A DNA stretch of 64,000 nucleotides from positions 434,001 through 498,000 of the forward strand of contig JAPQWV010000301.1 of the NCBI GenBank assembly GCA_027422505.1, written 5' to 3'. Shown piece by piece: positions 1 through 11,657 of this stretch; the stretch's first letter is position 1; each line of letters begins with the position of its first letter. The stretch is from Craterostigma plantagineum. Taxonomy: Eukaryota > Streptophyta > Magnoliopsida > Lamiales > Linderniaceae. The notes beneath the pieces are model-generated. The model searched no databases. It was not told the origin of the DNA and was given only the letters and a program-made list of their open reading frames with translations. Both the position numbers and the translations under genes were made by a program.

Positions 1-597
1 ATTCACGAGGCCGACTGCCTGATTCACGAGAGGCAGGTAAATACCCCGTAGCGGGAGATGCAACCTGGAGAATGCGACTCGAGGGTATGAGCGACACCGA
101 GGGAACCTCGAGTGTTGGCGACCCCGTAGTAAGCTACCAGTGAGAAGCGCCCGCGTGTCAGACCGCATTGGGATGGAAAGGCGCCTTAGGGTTAAACGAA
201 ATTTGTGTGTCTGGATTAGCCTCTCAATGAGAACGCATTGGGATTGAAAGGCACTATTAGCCTCTCAGTGTGGACCACATTGGGATTGAAAGGCACCATA
301 GGGTTAAGCACAGATTGAGTACTCGGGTTTAGCCTCCCAGTGTGTGTACTGCCACTTATACCCTTAGGGGTTTGAGCTCTATATGGTGCATAGCAAGATT
401 GAAAGCCGAAAGGGCCCAACTATGAAATGAAAGGAACGAGAAGGATGTAAGGAGTCAATAGCATTGGCGCGAATTACTTTGCTATTTAGGTCACGTGCAT
501 TTCATGCATGGTTTTCACTTACTGAGCTTTATAAGCTCATTCCACGTTTTTATTTGTTGTAGGACCCCGCGATCACGGTACGTGATCGACACGTGGT
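1..597 (+). mobile_element. 3' part of a Tekay-type gypsy LTR, cut by the window edge
   Basis: This stretch resembles the last third of the complete solo LTR at 48241-51422: the block around 40-140 (ATACCCCGTAGCGGGAG, GCAACCTGGAG, a GTTGGC...CTACCAGTG segment) matches about 50610-50780, and the palindrome at 570-586 matches 51089-51105. Positions 165-350 hold about three degenerate copies of a unit containing CATTGGGATTGAAAGGCAC and CCTCTCAGTGTG. The final ~320 bp expected after the palindrome are missing because the Tat LTR begins at about 598. No coding potential was seen. Confidence 0.7.
570..586 (+). promoter_or_regulatory. Conserved LTR palindrome GATCACGGTACGTGATC
   Basis: A near-perfect 17-bp inverted repeat. 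The same sequence is at 51089-51105. The core CACGGTACGTGATC recurs in reverse orientation in three minus-strand LTRs (13043-13056, 17831-17844, 22808-22821). Its role is unknown; its place in the last part of each LTR suggests a transcription, RNA-processing or protein-binding site. Confidence 0.6.
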
Positions 598-2131
598 GTG
601 TGAATGAAAAGTGCGACAAGTATTAATTAAAACGAATACCTAATGACTATCACCGACGTGCGATAGGCAGTGGACCTATCGTTTGTAGTGCAGTAAAGTG
701 AGTAAACGAGTATCGAACACAAGGAATAAATCAAGTACTAGTAGTGACCTATCGACTCGATATTTAGCCTAAACAAAATACGCAGATTGTTTTATGACTT
801 AACCTAACAGATTACTTCTAACTCAACGAGAGATTCAAATAACACGCTTAAAACTGATACGAAGCTTCAGATAATAAAGATGTGCTCGGAATTCGAATCC
901 CGCTAGGTGTTATCGACTAAGACAATAAAATCGTTCCTACGTGATCTTGACTAGATCGCAGTAATTATCCTACCCGCTCGCGAGTTTGCTGTCGCCCTAA
1001 ACGCTCGTCGGGATCTAAGATTCAGTAATTACTAACAGCGAGGATCGAGTATTTGCTTTCGCCCTATACTCGATTCCTATCTTCTACGAACGGCCTAAAC
1101 GTTGTTTAGCTGTCGCCCTAAACGTTTTTCCATACGATTACTTTAACACATAGACATATTAAAGCAACGAAACAAATTCATAGAATGATAAATAGTCAAA
1201 ACACATAGTCACGATAATTATAAATCTTAACTACGAAACATCCTAGCGTTCATCTAATCCCAAACACAAAGGGGTATTAGCTACGCATAATAGATGGGAA
1301 AACAACGAAAGAAATAAGGAATAAAGGCGAAGAACTCATATTCTTGATATCCGGATGATCTGCGATGGAAGCGTCGATGATTCTTCGTTCTTTGTTCAAT
1401 TGGGCGTGATTTCGTCGATGATCCGTCTCTTGCACTCCGGGACGCGATTCTGCGTTCTTATGTGCTATTTTTCGTCTCTAGAGGGATTAGGGTTGATCAC
1501 TGGTCGGTTCTGTCCTTTCTGGGTCGAATTTGGGCTTTTTATAGTGAAATTCGACACTGTCACGGCCTAGGACAAGACAGGTCACGGTCGTGACACTCTC
1601 GGGGCAAAAAATGAGCTCACTGCCGTCCGTCACGGCCTGGTGCAGTAGTGTCACGGCCGTGACTCCCTCAACAGCTTTGCGACAGTTTAGTATTTCTCTC
1701 GGATGGAGGAGTAAACGATGTCCGATTGACCTGAAATTTTAACCATAGATAGAAGACTTGCCAATCTTGATTCTGACCGAAAGAATTCTCAATCCGAGGT
1801 CTGGATTGAGAGATATGAATTTTCTAATGCTGCTGCTGCTATGGGTCACGGCCTGGTGCAAGAAGTGTCACGGCCGTGACCATCTTCAGTCTAACTCTCT
1901 GCCAAGTGTCACGGCCAGGTGCACTATGTGTCACGGCCGTGACCTTCACCAGTTTTCATCGTTTTCGCGCCGTTTTGCCTCGTTTTCGCTCCTTTTAGCC
2001 CGAAACTTGTCCTAAAGCCTTATAATACCAAAACAAGCAGAAATAGGATTAATAAGTGCATAAAATGACTACGAAAACTCTATTATGAGCCAATTAAATA
2101 CTATGATAAACGTACTACGATACGTTTATCA
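598..2131 (-). mobile_element. 3' LTR of a Tat/Ogre-type gypsy element
   Basis: On the minus strand this LTR begins TGATAAACGTA directly after a polypurine tract (AAGTGTGGGGATG at 2132-2146), the usual junction of Tat-lineage elements, whose 3' non-coding part typically reads CTTGAGGACAAGCAA then a G-rich tract. The left end lies within TGGTGTGTGAATG at 594-601 and is uncertain by a few bases. It interrupts the Tekay-type LTR on its left. The ORFs inside (1355-1570, 1758-2015) have no recognisable domain. Confidence 0.7.
1559..1943. repeat. Four hairpin-forming repeats in the Tat LTR
   Basis: Copies at about 1559-1594, 1629-1665, 1845-1881 and 1908-1943 share the plan GTCACGGCC, a spacer of about 14-18 bp, then GTCACGGCCGTGAC. 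The right half is itself a perfect palindrome, and the left half can pair with it. The spacer bases vary while the arms are kept. Confidence 0.8.
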
Positions 2132-3175
2132 AACATCCCCACACTTAAGCATTTGCTTGTCCTCAAGTAAATTAGAAGTCAGAGAAGGCACAAATCAAGA
2201 TAACGGCACGATTGTTCGCAATTTATCATCAAAGCTAGAAAGCACGAAACAGAATCAAGCGAGCAATCATGGACATCACACTAATGACTTGCACTTGTCG
2301 ACCTAAACTTCATTCGCACTGCCAATCGAGACTCATACCTCACAGGGATTCGCTCAAAATCACTCAGTGTATAGGCTAACATATAGTGAATCGCTCAATT
2401 CGTGCACTAGTCTCACCCCTACCATAAACTTGCACTCTAATCGCATCTCTACTATTTAAAGTGGCAAGCATAAATCTGAGGATCTTTTCGGGTTGAAACG
2501 GGTCAAATAATAACGAAGCGATAAGCATATATACTGAACACGTAGTCTTAGAGCTAGGACACGTAAGCGAAAAATATCAAAGAACATAGCATGATTAAAC
2601 CGACAGTCACATGCTTCAACATAAGACTCAATGTTCTCGCTCTGAAATCCTAGACTTTTCTGCCCGACCCTCTCGACTCAGTTCCCTTTCATTTTCTGCC
2701 ATTTCACCTTAGTTACACTCCACTTTTCTGCACTGCCCTTATTCCTTAAAAACATCAAGGTTTGGCTTTTGTCGCAAAGACATCGTCACCGCGAATGCCG
2801 TGTACCTAGGGATACTTATTACCAAAACCTATATCTTGCCAAAGGGTTATGGGCAGGCTTATGCAAGGGATCGGGTCATTTCAAAAAACGGTCAAGTAAG
2901 GGACGAGTCATTTCACGAATAGCAGAGAAGAACATCAAATCATACACTGAAACAGTAACTCTCAAGTTCGACTTCTGCTCTATTCTAATCAACTCGGGTT
3001 CATATAATCTCTAGAGGCTTATTCGGGTCAGTAGCTTTTATAATTCACGAGGTAAGCAAACAAATAGGCTCAGGCTCAAAGTGGCTAACTAAGGGGCTTA
3101 GTCATGGTAAGAAAAATTTGGCCCTGGACTTAATTCCTAATGCCCTATCATTTTCATACTAACGCAGTTCAGTAT
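2132..3175 (-). mobile_element. 3' untranslated internal region of the Tat element
   Basis: It starts with the polypurine tract at 2132-2146 and CTTGAGGACAAGCAAATGC on the minus strand. Toward its right end it contains a segment reading GGCTCAAAGTGGCTAAC on the plus strand, which I associate with the 3' non-coding part of Tat elements. No pol domain is present; the rest of the element is missing, either cut by the next LTR or removed by a deletion. The small ORFs here are not convincing. Confidence 0.5.
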
Positions 3176-4913
3176 GAATCTCGACATGGCTTGAAAATAA
3201 ATTTCGATATGGTATATACAAAGGTTCGACATTTATTAAACAATATACGATTTCGACATTATACACAACGAAGTTAGCCTTAAAGCTAGAATATTTTGCA
3301 TTGGATCTCGAGCTATGGTTTTAAAATTATGATAAAGATTTCGAGGTTTTAAATTGAACAATACATAGTTCTCGACATTGAACTTACACAAGGCTTCGAG
3401 ATTTAAGCTAATTAATACACGAATTTCAACATGTATTTCAGCACGGATTTAACATAGATTTCGATAAAGTTTCGAATCTGATTTCGAGATTCCATATAGA
3501 ATTTCAAAATCAACTCAGAACTAAATCTCGACATGACTCGACAAAATTCCAAAGTTAATACTAACATGAATTTCGATATCCATATTAAACATAGTTCTCG
3601 ATATTATTTCTACATTACTCACATAGTTTCGAGATTTAACTAACTACTGCACAATTTCGACATATATTTCGAATTTTATCTCGAGATGGTGTCTCGAGTT
3701 TTAACTCGACATTTTTCCTATCTTCATTTCTTTGATCTCGGTATCATTCTTATCAATTTACAAGGTTTTGACATTTTACTATACTGGGAATCTTATCATC
3801 CGCCAACACCTTTTTGATACAAAATCATCTAATCTTTCGATAAAAAATCCTACTTTTCAAGAACACAATTAACTTTAACATATTTAAGTCTTTCGAAACT
3901 CAAGGCTTCAGGTATAAATGGAATTTTCGTATTCCCTACTCTTCCTAACATGCTTAATTATAAATGAAAACATGAACTTAAAGTAAGAAATCATACCTTC
4001 TTGTGGTTTTTAAGAATGAATATTTTTTCCAGTGTTTCGCCTACTTTCTATTGTAGGGTTTTCGAAATTTGTAACTGAAATATTAATTTCCTTCTAGTCC
4101 TTTATCTAGGTGTTGCGTATGATGTTAGATAAATGACATCGACAATTTTTCTTAGTTCTTATCCTAATTTGTGATTGGTCTCATTCCTAAAATAATGTGT
4201 ATTTCCATCGATTTTTCTCTATACCACACATATCAATTGGAACTACTTGCTTTGTTGTCACCTTATTCCTAAGTTAACGTGTGGAAGTTATCAAGTGACA
4301 TGGAAGTCATGTTAACCCTTATCTTATTCTAACTAATTGGTATTATTATATTATTACTTCTTTTTTTTCCTTCTATCCTAGGTTTCGAAATACATAGAAA
4401 ACCCTAGACCAATAAGATTTCGGCATTCTTCTATCCTCTCATCTCGATACTTCAAACAACTTTATCTCGACTTTTTAAGATATAGAGTTCAAGGATGTCG
4501 AGCTTCCAATAGCTATTGATTTCGAGATTTAAAATGTCGAGTTCTAGAAATTTCGAGCTTCATTAATCTTGAGTTTCAAAGGTTTCGAAATCCTAATTGT
4601 TTGAAATTCTCTTATCTCACAATTCTATTGCTAATTTATAGATCTCGAGATGTGTTTTAAAATTACCCTACTAATTCGTGCTCCCCAAAACGGTATCAAT
4701 ACTTGATATACTAAATTAAACTTTCTAGGTAAGCATGCCATGTATTAGAAACCCTAAAATAAGTAACTAACCTAAATTCAAAGTCTATTTCCTAATTTAT
4801 TCATGTCATGTTACCATATAACATGAAATCATTTAAGCACATAAAAATCACAAAACATGTCTCTACCACTAATTTTATTGTAAATCCCGTAATTAAATTT
4901 TACGGGTATTACA
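3176..4913 (-). mobile_element. Partial gypsy LTR (K) with a TCGAGA-type motif array
   Basis: The right end is clear: on the minus strand the LTR starts TGTAATACCCGTAAAA at 4913, similar to the Tekay LTR start at 25388. About 3176-3780 and 4430-4660 are crowded with variants of TTTCGAGATT, TCTCGACAT and CTCGAG. The part that should carry the LTR 3' end is absent, so the left boundary is approximate. It lies against a copia gag fragment with no polypurine tract between them, as expected for an insertion into that fragment. AT-rich with no genes. Confidence 0.55.
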
Positions 4914-5481
4914 ATACACTGTATGGAGAAGCCGCTTCCTAAATTTTATTGAGCTAAAGGATTATGCAGATAACCTTCTCTTGTCTCTTGAGGAAGGTCA
5001 AACTCAGTTCTCGGTCAATGTACCCGGCGAAAACACTGCCAATCCTCCAATTCCTACGACTAGGCGAATGAAAGAACCTAGGGAATACACAGAGGAAGAA
5101 AGGATTTGAGCAAGAGCTGACCTGATAGCAAGAACACTCTAATGCAGGGCATCCCAAACGACATTTACCGACAAATAGACAGCCTTCCATCGGCTAAAGG
5201 GATGTGGAATGAACTGCATAGAATGATGCAAAGAACGGAAGTAAGCATCAAGGCTAAGAAGGCAAATATTCTTACTGCTTACGATTCGTTTAGAGCAAAA
5301 CCAGAGGAGAGCTTACATGATCTCTATCAGAGATATCTCACACTTCTGAATGAGATGAGGGAAATAGAAATCACCAAGACAAGCATGAAGACCAATATTT
5401 GATTTCTATCCTCACAGAATGGAAGAAGATATCCACTCAAATCAGACAGAACAACGACCTTGAATAGTTGGATATCCATGC
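4914..5481 (+). pseudogene. Fragment of a SIRE-type copia gag
   Basis: The translated segment matches the gag of element E (about 36812-37395): the WRS/SRFL region, a MQGIPNDIYRQIDSLPSAKG block and the long helical part ending near KTSMKTNI. It has an in-frame stop near 5107 and shifts frame near 5140. At the position where E carries an extra 4-bp GACA (37072-37079) this fragment lacks it, so it preserves the ancestral frame there. It is cut on the left by LTR K (right end 4913) and on the right by element F (from 5482). A relic only. Confidence 0.8.
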
Positions 5482-6362
5482 TGAAGTGTAAAATATGCCT
5501 AGGGGGGGGGGGGGTGAATCTATAAAAAACTTATTGGCTTGTTCTTCTTTGAAAAATACTTTTCTTTAAGAAGATATTTGTAGAGTGTGTTATTTCCGAA
5601 AAGCAGTAAGAGTATCAACGTTGTCTCCCTAACCCTGTTTCACAAAACATCACGTTATTTTCAGAAAGTGTTTCAATGATATTACCTAGTTACTTGCAGG
5701 TGGTCCGGGTTTGTCTCACAGAAAAAGTAAATAACTGAAAGTAAAGTGAGAGAGGATTTTTATACAGGTTATATCCCCAACTGGGATCCTGTCCTTGGGG
5801 TGTGATCTCCCCAAGAGTTCCAATCAATCAATGAGTATTACCGGTTATGGTTACAAAATGATCGACCCTTCCACAATCGAAACACTATGGATACTAGACC
5901 TCGTTCTAGGCTGTCGCACGCAAGTTTCATTCCACGTCATTTACCCACCAATTCCGTGACTGGACACAGCTTGCTACCGAATGGCCACCGAATCAACCAA
6001 ATTCGTCCCTCCACGTGCGCAAGACTCCACTCGTGCTCCTTTGTGAGCTCGACACGTTCGAAGACAAGGGTTTTCGGGTAAGGTGTTGCTAAAAATCGCT
6101 CACGGGTACAGATTCGCAAATGAAAGCTCAACACAAACTACGAATGAATCGCAAATTAACGCTCAATCACTCTAAGGAATTCGTTTGCTTGTGTGTTCGT
6201 TTCGTACCCTTCAATGTGAAGTGTTTATCTTCTATATAGACCCAAGAATAGCTTCTACAGTTCACAAGGAAAGTTAAGCACATATTATGCAAGAGAAAGC
6301 TCAATAATCACGTGCATTAACTCAAAGAATCATGCCAATAATAAACCAACCATGAGCTACCA
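5482..6362 (-). repeat. 3' LTR of copia element F
   Basis: It pairs with 11658-12540. In plus orientation it starts TGAAGTGTAAAATATGCC, followed by a long G run, and ends GAGCTACCA. Relative to its partner it carries short indels, for example an extra segment near 6305-6325. Since the two LTRs are identical at insertion, the visible differences imply a long time since insertion. Confidence 0.85.
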
Positions 6363-7219
6363 ACCCAAAAACCAGCAAAATAAAAGAACTTAGTACTAGG
6401 TGCAGACTAGAACTAGGCATACTAGAGCTAGGAGATAACAATGATTCGAAGTTGAAAGAGCATGAATCGCTAATCAGAGCCTTGGAGATCTCCTTCATAT
6501 ACTTTTTAACCCTTTTAAAGTGTCGTGATATCTCGGCGAACTTCTTCCTGTTATCATCCTTGATGCCCTGGATACTCTGTTTCAAATCAGCTATGGTTCC
6601 CTAGTCGTTGTAGCTCTCTTGATCCCTTTTTCTTCCTAATTTCAAATGAGTTGCTTTCAGAGAGATTGGGATTTGAGAGCAGCCTTTCGCTTCTTGTCGA
6701 AGACAGTTCCGACGCCTTTGGTTTTCGTCACAATTGAGATCGAACGATTGAGGAACGAAATAATGAAGTGAAAGACTTGGGGTTGAATGAATTGAATAAT
6801 AAAGAGATTGGATGGTTAGAAAGGCTGAAAACTTCTTGGATAAGAATGAAAAGGATTTTCGAGAGATGTGATATCGATTAGACGTGCAGCAGATAAGGAA
6901 AAGATTTCAGAATTTGAATTTCAAAGATCATGGCTGGATAAGGGAACTACCCATTAGATGGAATTAAAAGAAGATCCGAGGATATCTCGCGGAGATTAAT
7001 GAAGGAAATAAGGACTAAGATCAGAGTTAAAAAAATAATAAGGAATTTCTGGCTGAAAATAGATTTGACATAAATCTCGAAGAAAATCTATTTGGAGAAA
7101 AAATAATCTTCCCATGGGTGATAGGATAGATAAGGAAGGTAGAATCAAGAAAAATGTCAATAGAATCAAGGGATAAGATCGAAGAGATGCTAAGGACAAA
7201 CTTATCTAGTCACATGTTC
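6363..7219 (-). other. Non-coding 3' region of copia element F
   Basis: This lies between the end of RNase H and the 3' LTR. The short ORFs (6322-6585, 6996-7199, minus) show no domain and overlap the LTR or AT-rich sequence. A polypurine tract is not obvious next to the LTR; the only candidate on the minus strand is a weak TTTTTGGGT. Confidence 0.5.
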
Positions 7220-8100
7220 TATTTGAGCTCAATAATTCCTAATCGATCACGAATATCACAGAATCTACTCTCAAAGAGGGGTTTTGTGAAGATATCAGCC
7301 AGCTGATCATTAGTTCCTACGAAGTTCACGCTGATATTCCTTTTCTGAACATGATCTCGAACAAAATGATGTTTCACCTCTATGTGCTTAGTTCGAGAGT
7401 GATGTACGGGATTCTTACTGATACTAATGGCACTAGTACTATCACAGAAAATAGGAATTTAGTCGTACCTTAAACCGTAATCACTCAAGGTCTGTTTCAT
7501 CCAAAGGATTTGCTGAGAATAACTTCCTAAGGCCATATATTCTGCTTCGTATGTGGACAGGGCAATGGAATTTTGTTTCCGACTGGACCAAGTTACAAGG
7601 GAATTCCCTAGTAATTGGCAAGTACCATTAGTTCCTTTCCTATCTTCTCTAGAACCTGCGTAATCAGCGTCCGAGTATCCCACTAATGGGAGTTCCTTGG
7701 AATTTGGATACCACATTCCAAAATTGATTGTTCCTTTCAAATATCTAGGTATCCGCTTGACTGCTATCAAGTGAGATTCCATAGGACTCGATTGATATCT
7801 AGAATATAGACCAGTAGCAAACATAATATCGAGTCTGCTTGCCGTAAGGTAGAGCAAACTTCCGATCATACATCTATACTTAGTTTGGTCAAAGTGTGTA
7901 CCTTGTTCATCACTGTCAATTTTGGCGGTCTGATGCATAAGAGTGGGAAGTACCTTGGAATCAGCCATTCCGAATTTATCAAGTAGTTCCTTCGTGTACT
8001 TCATTTGGGATATGAATGTTCCCGTGTCCATTTGCTTGATTTGCTATCCAAGAAAGTACGTGAGTTCTCCCATTAGGCTCATCTCAAATTCCTGTTGCAT
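7220..8100 (-). pseudogene. Copia pol C-terminus: end of RT plus RNase H (element F)
   Basis: The reading runs MSLMGELTYFLG, FISQMKYTKELLDKFG, YRCMIGSLLYLTASR, LKGTINFGMWYP, then YSDADYAG, WSSRKQNSIALSTYEAEYMA and finally HHSRTKHIEVKHHFVRDHV and NDQLADIFTKPL, ending at a stop near 7220. These are the standard landmarks of copia RT connection and RNase H, with the YSDADYAG and STYEAEYMA acidic residues visible. At least one in-frame stop is present (after YFLG) and a premature stop interrupts the part near 7459. The catalytic RT core is missing upstream (junction near 8092-8112). Confidence 0.85.
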
Positions 8101-8640
8101 AGACTTCTTCTTGGGAATAACCTTTGACAACTAATCTGGCCTTTGTTCCGTGTCACATTACCATTTTCGTCCAGCTTGTTGCGAAACACACACTTCGTGC
8201 CTCTTATGGACTTGTCGTTAGGTCTTTACACAAGAGTCCACACCTGACTCTTTTCGAAGCGTGCTAGCTCTTCTTTCATGGTAGTCACCCACGATTCGTC
8301 GTCAAGAGCTTCATTCACTGTCTTAAGTTCCATGGTTGATAACATCAAGTTATGCTATTCCTCAGCAGTATCATTTCATGCAATTGCTCTCGTTTTGATC
8401 CCTGAAGCGATATTCCCTATGACCCTTTCAGTGGGATGGCTGGAGGCATGTTTGAATTTTCTGCCATGTTGTTCGTCTGAAGCCCGGGGTTCCTCTGAAT
8501 TGGTACCTAGTTCCAATGGAATTGCGTTCACCTCTTTGTCAGTAACATGTATACCTGCAGGAGACACAACTATACATTCCTCAGTAGCATCTACGTTAGG
8601 AAATTCATCAAATGTAACATGCACAGATTTTTGAACAGTC
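8101..8640 (-). pseudogene. Copia pol linker and start of RT, deleted (element F)
   Basis: It bridges integrase and RT. On the minus strand it contains HVTFDEFPNV near 8620 (the usual segment after integrase), an acidic variable linker, and near 8170-8105 a match to NKARLVVKGYSQEE, the conserved start of copia RT. The text then jumps straight to the RT C-terminus, so the fingers and palm with YVDD are gone. Several stops. Confidence 0.7.
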
Positions 8641-9873
8641 TTCTTCCTATAACACTCTAAAAGCTTTGGAATGAAGGCTTTGTCCTAGGAATATTTCTTC
8701 ATCTACTTTGGAACTGAATTTTCCTCTCTTACCCCTATCATTTAAAATAAAACATTTGCAGCCAAATACATGGAAATGTCCTGTGTTAGAGGTTTTATCA
8801 TTCCAAACTTCATAAGGAGCTCTCTTAATAATCGGTCTAAAGAAAATCATATTCGAAACATAACAAGCCGTACTAACAGCTTCGGCCCAAAAATGTTTTG
8901 GAGTATTATATTCGCTCAGATAATCCTAGCCAGCTCTTGTATTACTCTATTTTTCCTCTCGACCACTCCGTTCTGTTGAGGCGTAATAGGGGCTGAAAAA
9001 TTTAGACTATAACCATTTTCATCACAAAAGATGCAAAGGATTTACTATCAAATTCTAGACCGTTATCACTTCTAATCTTACGGACCTTCATCTCTTTCTC
9101 ATTTTCTAGCTTCTTAATAAGTGGCGCAAGGTTATCTAAAGCCTCACTTTTGTGCGCAAAAAATAGAACCCATGTCTACCTAGTATAGTCGGCTTATGAT
9201 AACAAAGGCATATGTTTACTTTTCAATGACATGACCTGTACCGGACCAAAAAGGTCAAGATACAGCAGTTCCAGTGGTCTAGACGTAGATATCACATGGT
9301 TCGTTTCCCCATTTGGCACGCTTCGCAAGTTCTGTCCTTGGTGGCTTTCATATCAGGAATACCTCTCACCAATTCTTGCATGATATGTGAGACATCAGAT
9401 CCATGTTGGCATGTCCCAAACGTCTGTGCTATAACCATGTGATATCCTGCGTAACTGCTAGACACTTGAGGTTCTGGTTAGCCATATCATCAAGAGTGAT
9501 GCAGTAAATGTTACCATGCCTAGACGCACAAAACACAATCTCATCATCCTTTTTGATAAAGCACTTATCTTTAGCGAATGCTACGGTATGTCCATCATCA
9601 CATAGTTGACTAATGCTAATTAAGTTATGCTCTAAGTTCCTAACAAACCATATGTTATCTATAGTGATATTTAAATTTACCGACAGTACCAACTCCAATG
9701 GTTTTGGCTTTTACGTCGTTAAGCGTACGAAGCGTATCCTCCATCAACCGCCTTTAACGACACAAAATTACCTATATCACCTGTCATGTGGCTGGAGCAC
9801 CCGCTGTCGAGATACCACCTGTTTTTCTTACTGGAATTCCTCATTCGTACCTGTAGAAAGAAGTAGTATCTGA
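8641..9873 (-). pseudogene. Copia protease and integrase (element F)
   Basis: Reading down from 9873: RWYLDSGCSSHMTGD is the aspartic protease active-site region (D-S-G near 9820). Next is the GAG pre-integrase block (9429-9698: NIWFVRNLEHNLISISQLC). The integrase core follows with stops and frameshifts; visible fragments include KVRKIRSDNGLEFD (second catalytic Asp region), FWAEAVSTACYVSN and YEVWNDKTSNTGHFHVFGCKCFI (8647-8850). The domain order is normal for copia, but the frame is broken many times, so no active polyprotein is possible. Confidence 0.85.
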
Positions 9874-9999
9874 GGTACCCAATTTCAGTTGGGTCCTAAT
9901 ATATTAGCGGGGAAATAACTTCTGTTAACATATGAGCTATCATTCTGCATAGACGCCACGGTGATCTCCTGTTACAGTCAGATACATCAGTAGCATTTA

Positions 10000-11600
10000 C
10001 AGGTGACTTCTTAGGTCTTCAGACACACTTAGCTTTATCAATTTTCTTTATAGGACAGTTGTATGCATAATGACCATTTCTACCACAACAAAAACTTTTA
10101 AGCTTAGACATGGAATGTTTAGCATGCTTTACTTCAATGGAATAACCTATACCTGACCTACCAATATTCCTAGGAGTACTTAACAACATATATATGTTCT
10201 GCTTACCCTCAAGGAGTCTATCAACTTTCTACTTTTCCCTATCTAAGGAATTCCTGAGTTCTACGATATCTCTAGATAAGTCACTGTTTTTCTTTTCTAA
10301 TATCTCACAGTCACATGGAATCCCATCTTTCTCAGCAGTAACTAACTCTCCTTTCAAACGTGAGATCTCTAGGTCAGCCACATATTTTTCCTTAGCTAAA
10401 TTATCTCGCTGTTTTATCAGTTTCCTATTCAAGGAATTTAGCGACTTAATATTCCTCTCTGCATTTTGAAGTAATTCACACAACTATTCCTTACTTTCCT
10501 CTACAAAAACAGATGAGTCACTTCCACAATCATTGTTATATAAACTGTTTAGATATGAATTTTCTCAATGGAGGAGGAACGAGATACTGATCCTCGTCAG
10601 CCATGTAAGCGTAATCATCGTCCTCACTTTGTTCTAGGTCAGAGTCATTTGATTCTGTCACCATAGCCTTCTGCTTCCTTGGTTTCTCATTGTTGGTTGC
10701 TGGGCATTCATGTGCATAATGGCCTAGTTTGCTGCATCGTAAACATTTCTGAACGTTCTTCCCAAACGTGGAGATTCCCTTGTTTTTGTGCTGGAATTTG
10801 TTGAAGTTCCCTTTGAATTCTTTCTGCTGGAATCTTTTGAATCTTTTTGTAAGCATGGTTAAGTCGTCCATCAAGCCTTCTTCTTCATCGTTAGAATCAG
10901 TTTCTTCTTGGTTGGATTTGAATGTAATGGACTTATGATTTTTGTTCTGCGACTTCTCATTCATTGACGTTTGAATCATATCGTAAGATATAAGAGATCC
11001 AATCAGTTCAGAGATGCTAAGTGCTTCCAGATCCTTTGTTTCGTAGATTCCAATCCTTCGCATTCCATTCTCGTGGCAGTGATCTCAGTATCTTTCCAAC
11101 TTATTCATTGTCTGGAACCTTCTTTCCGAGAGAGAACATTTGGTTGATGATTCCCATGAATCTGGCATACATCTGGCTTATATTCTCGTCAGTTTCCATC
11201 GAGAACAGTTCGTACTGGTGAGTGAGTAGAGCCAGTCTTTCCTGCACAACTCGTGGAGTTCCTTCATGAGTAACTTGGAGCATATCCCACATAGCCTTTG
11301 CCGATGAGCAAGAACTAATCCGAATGTATTCTTCCCGTGTGAGTGCGCATGCGAGTATGTTTTTCGCCTTTGCATTTCGTGTGATTCCCTTTTTGTCATC
11401 AGCAGTGTCGCGGCTTTTGGGGTTCCATCGGTTTTATTAGCCGTATATGGTCCATTGACGATTGTCTCCCAAAGATCGTAGTCGACAGCGATCAGAAATT
11501 CTATCATACGATTCTTCCACACTGCGTAGTTCGTTCCATCAAGTGGCGGCCTACAGTGGGATTGACCCTATGTAAATACATCAACACTCGAAAAATCCAT
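10000..11600 (-). pseudogene. Gag of copia element F
   Basis: The likely start is an ATG at 11600 (MDFSSVDVF), broken after a few codons by TAG. Then come YAVWKNRMIEFLIAVDYDLW (11460-11530), a frameshift, MWDMLQVTHEGTPRVVQERL (11101-11292), another frameshift, and LEALSISELIGSLISYDMIQ (10536-11063). A CCHC zinc knuckle is intact in this last piece: CLRCSKLGHYAHEC near 10710-10750. A coiled-coil tail follows (10229-10483). A second cysteine/histidine cluster sits near 10030-10090. Long gag with a coiled-coil tail is typical of SIRE-type elements and is shared with element E. Confidence 0.8.
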
Positions 11601-11643
11601 TAGATCCTAACTCAGGTGTGTTAGGCCTTTCGTTGAGTTTCCT

Positions 11644-11655
11644 GCTCTGATACCA
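11644..11655 (-). other. Primer-binding site of element F
   Basis: The minus strand reads TGGTATCAGAGC, complementary to the 3' end of plant initiator methionyl-tRNA. It is separated by two bases from the 5' LTR at 11658. This fixes the minus-strand orientation. Confidence 0.9.
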
Positions 11656-11657
11656 AA

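Noticed and set aside
11644..11655. A tRNA gene
   Set aside because: Only the 12-bp primer complement is present, without a cloverleaf.
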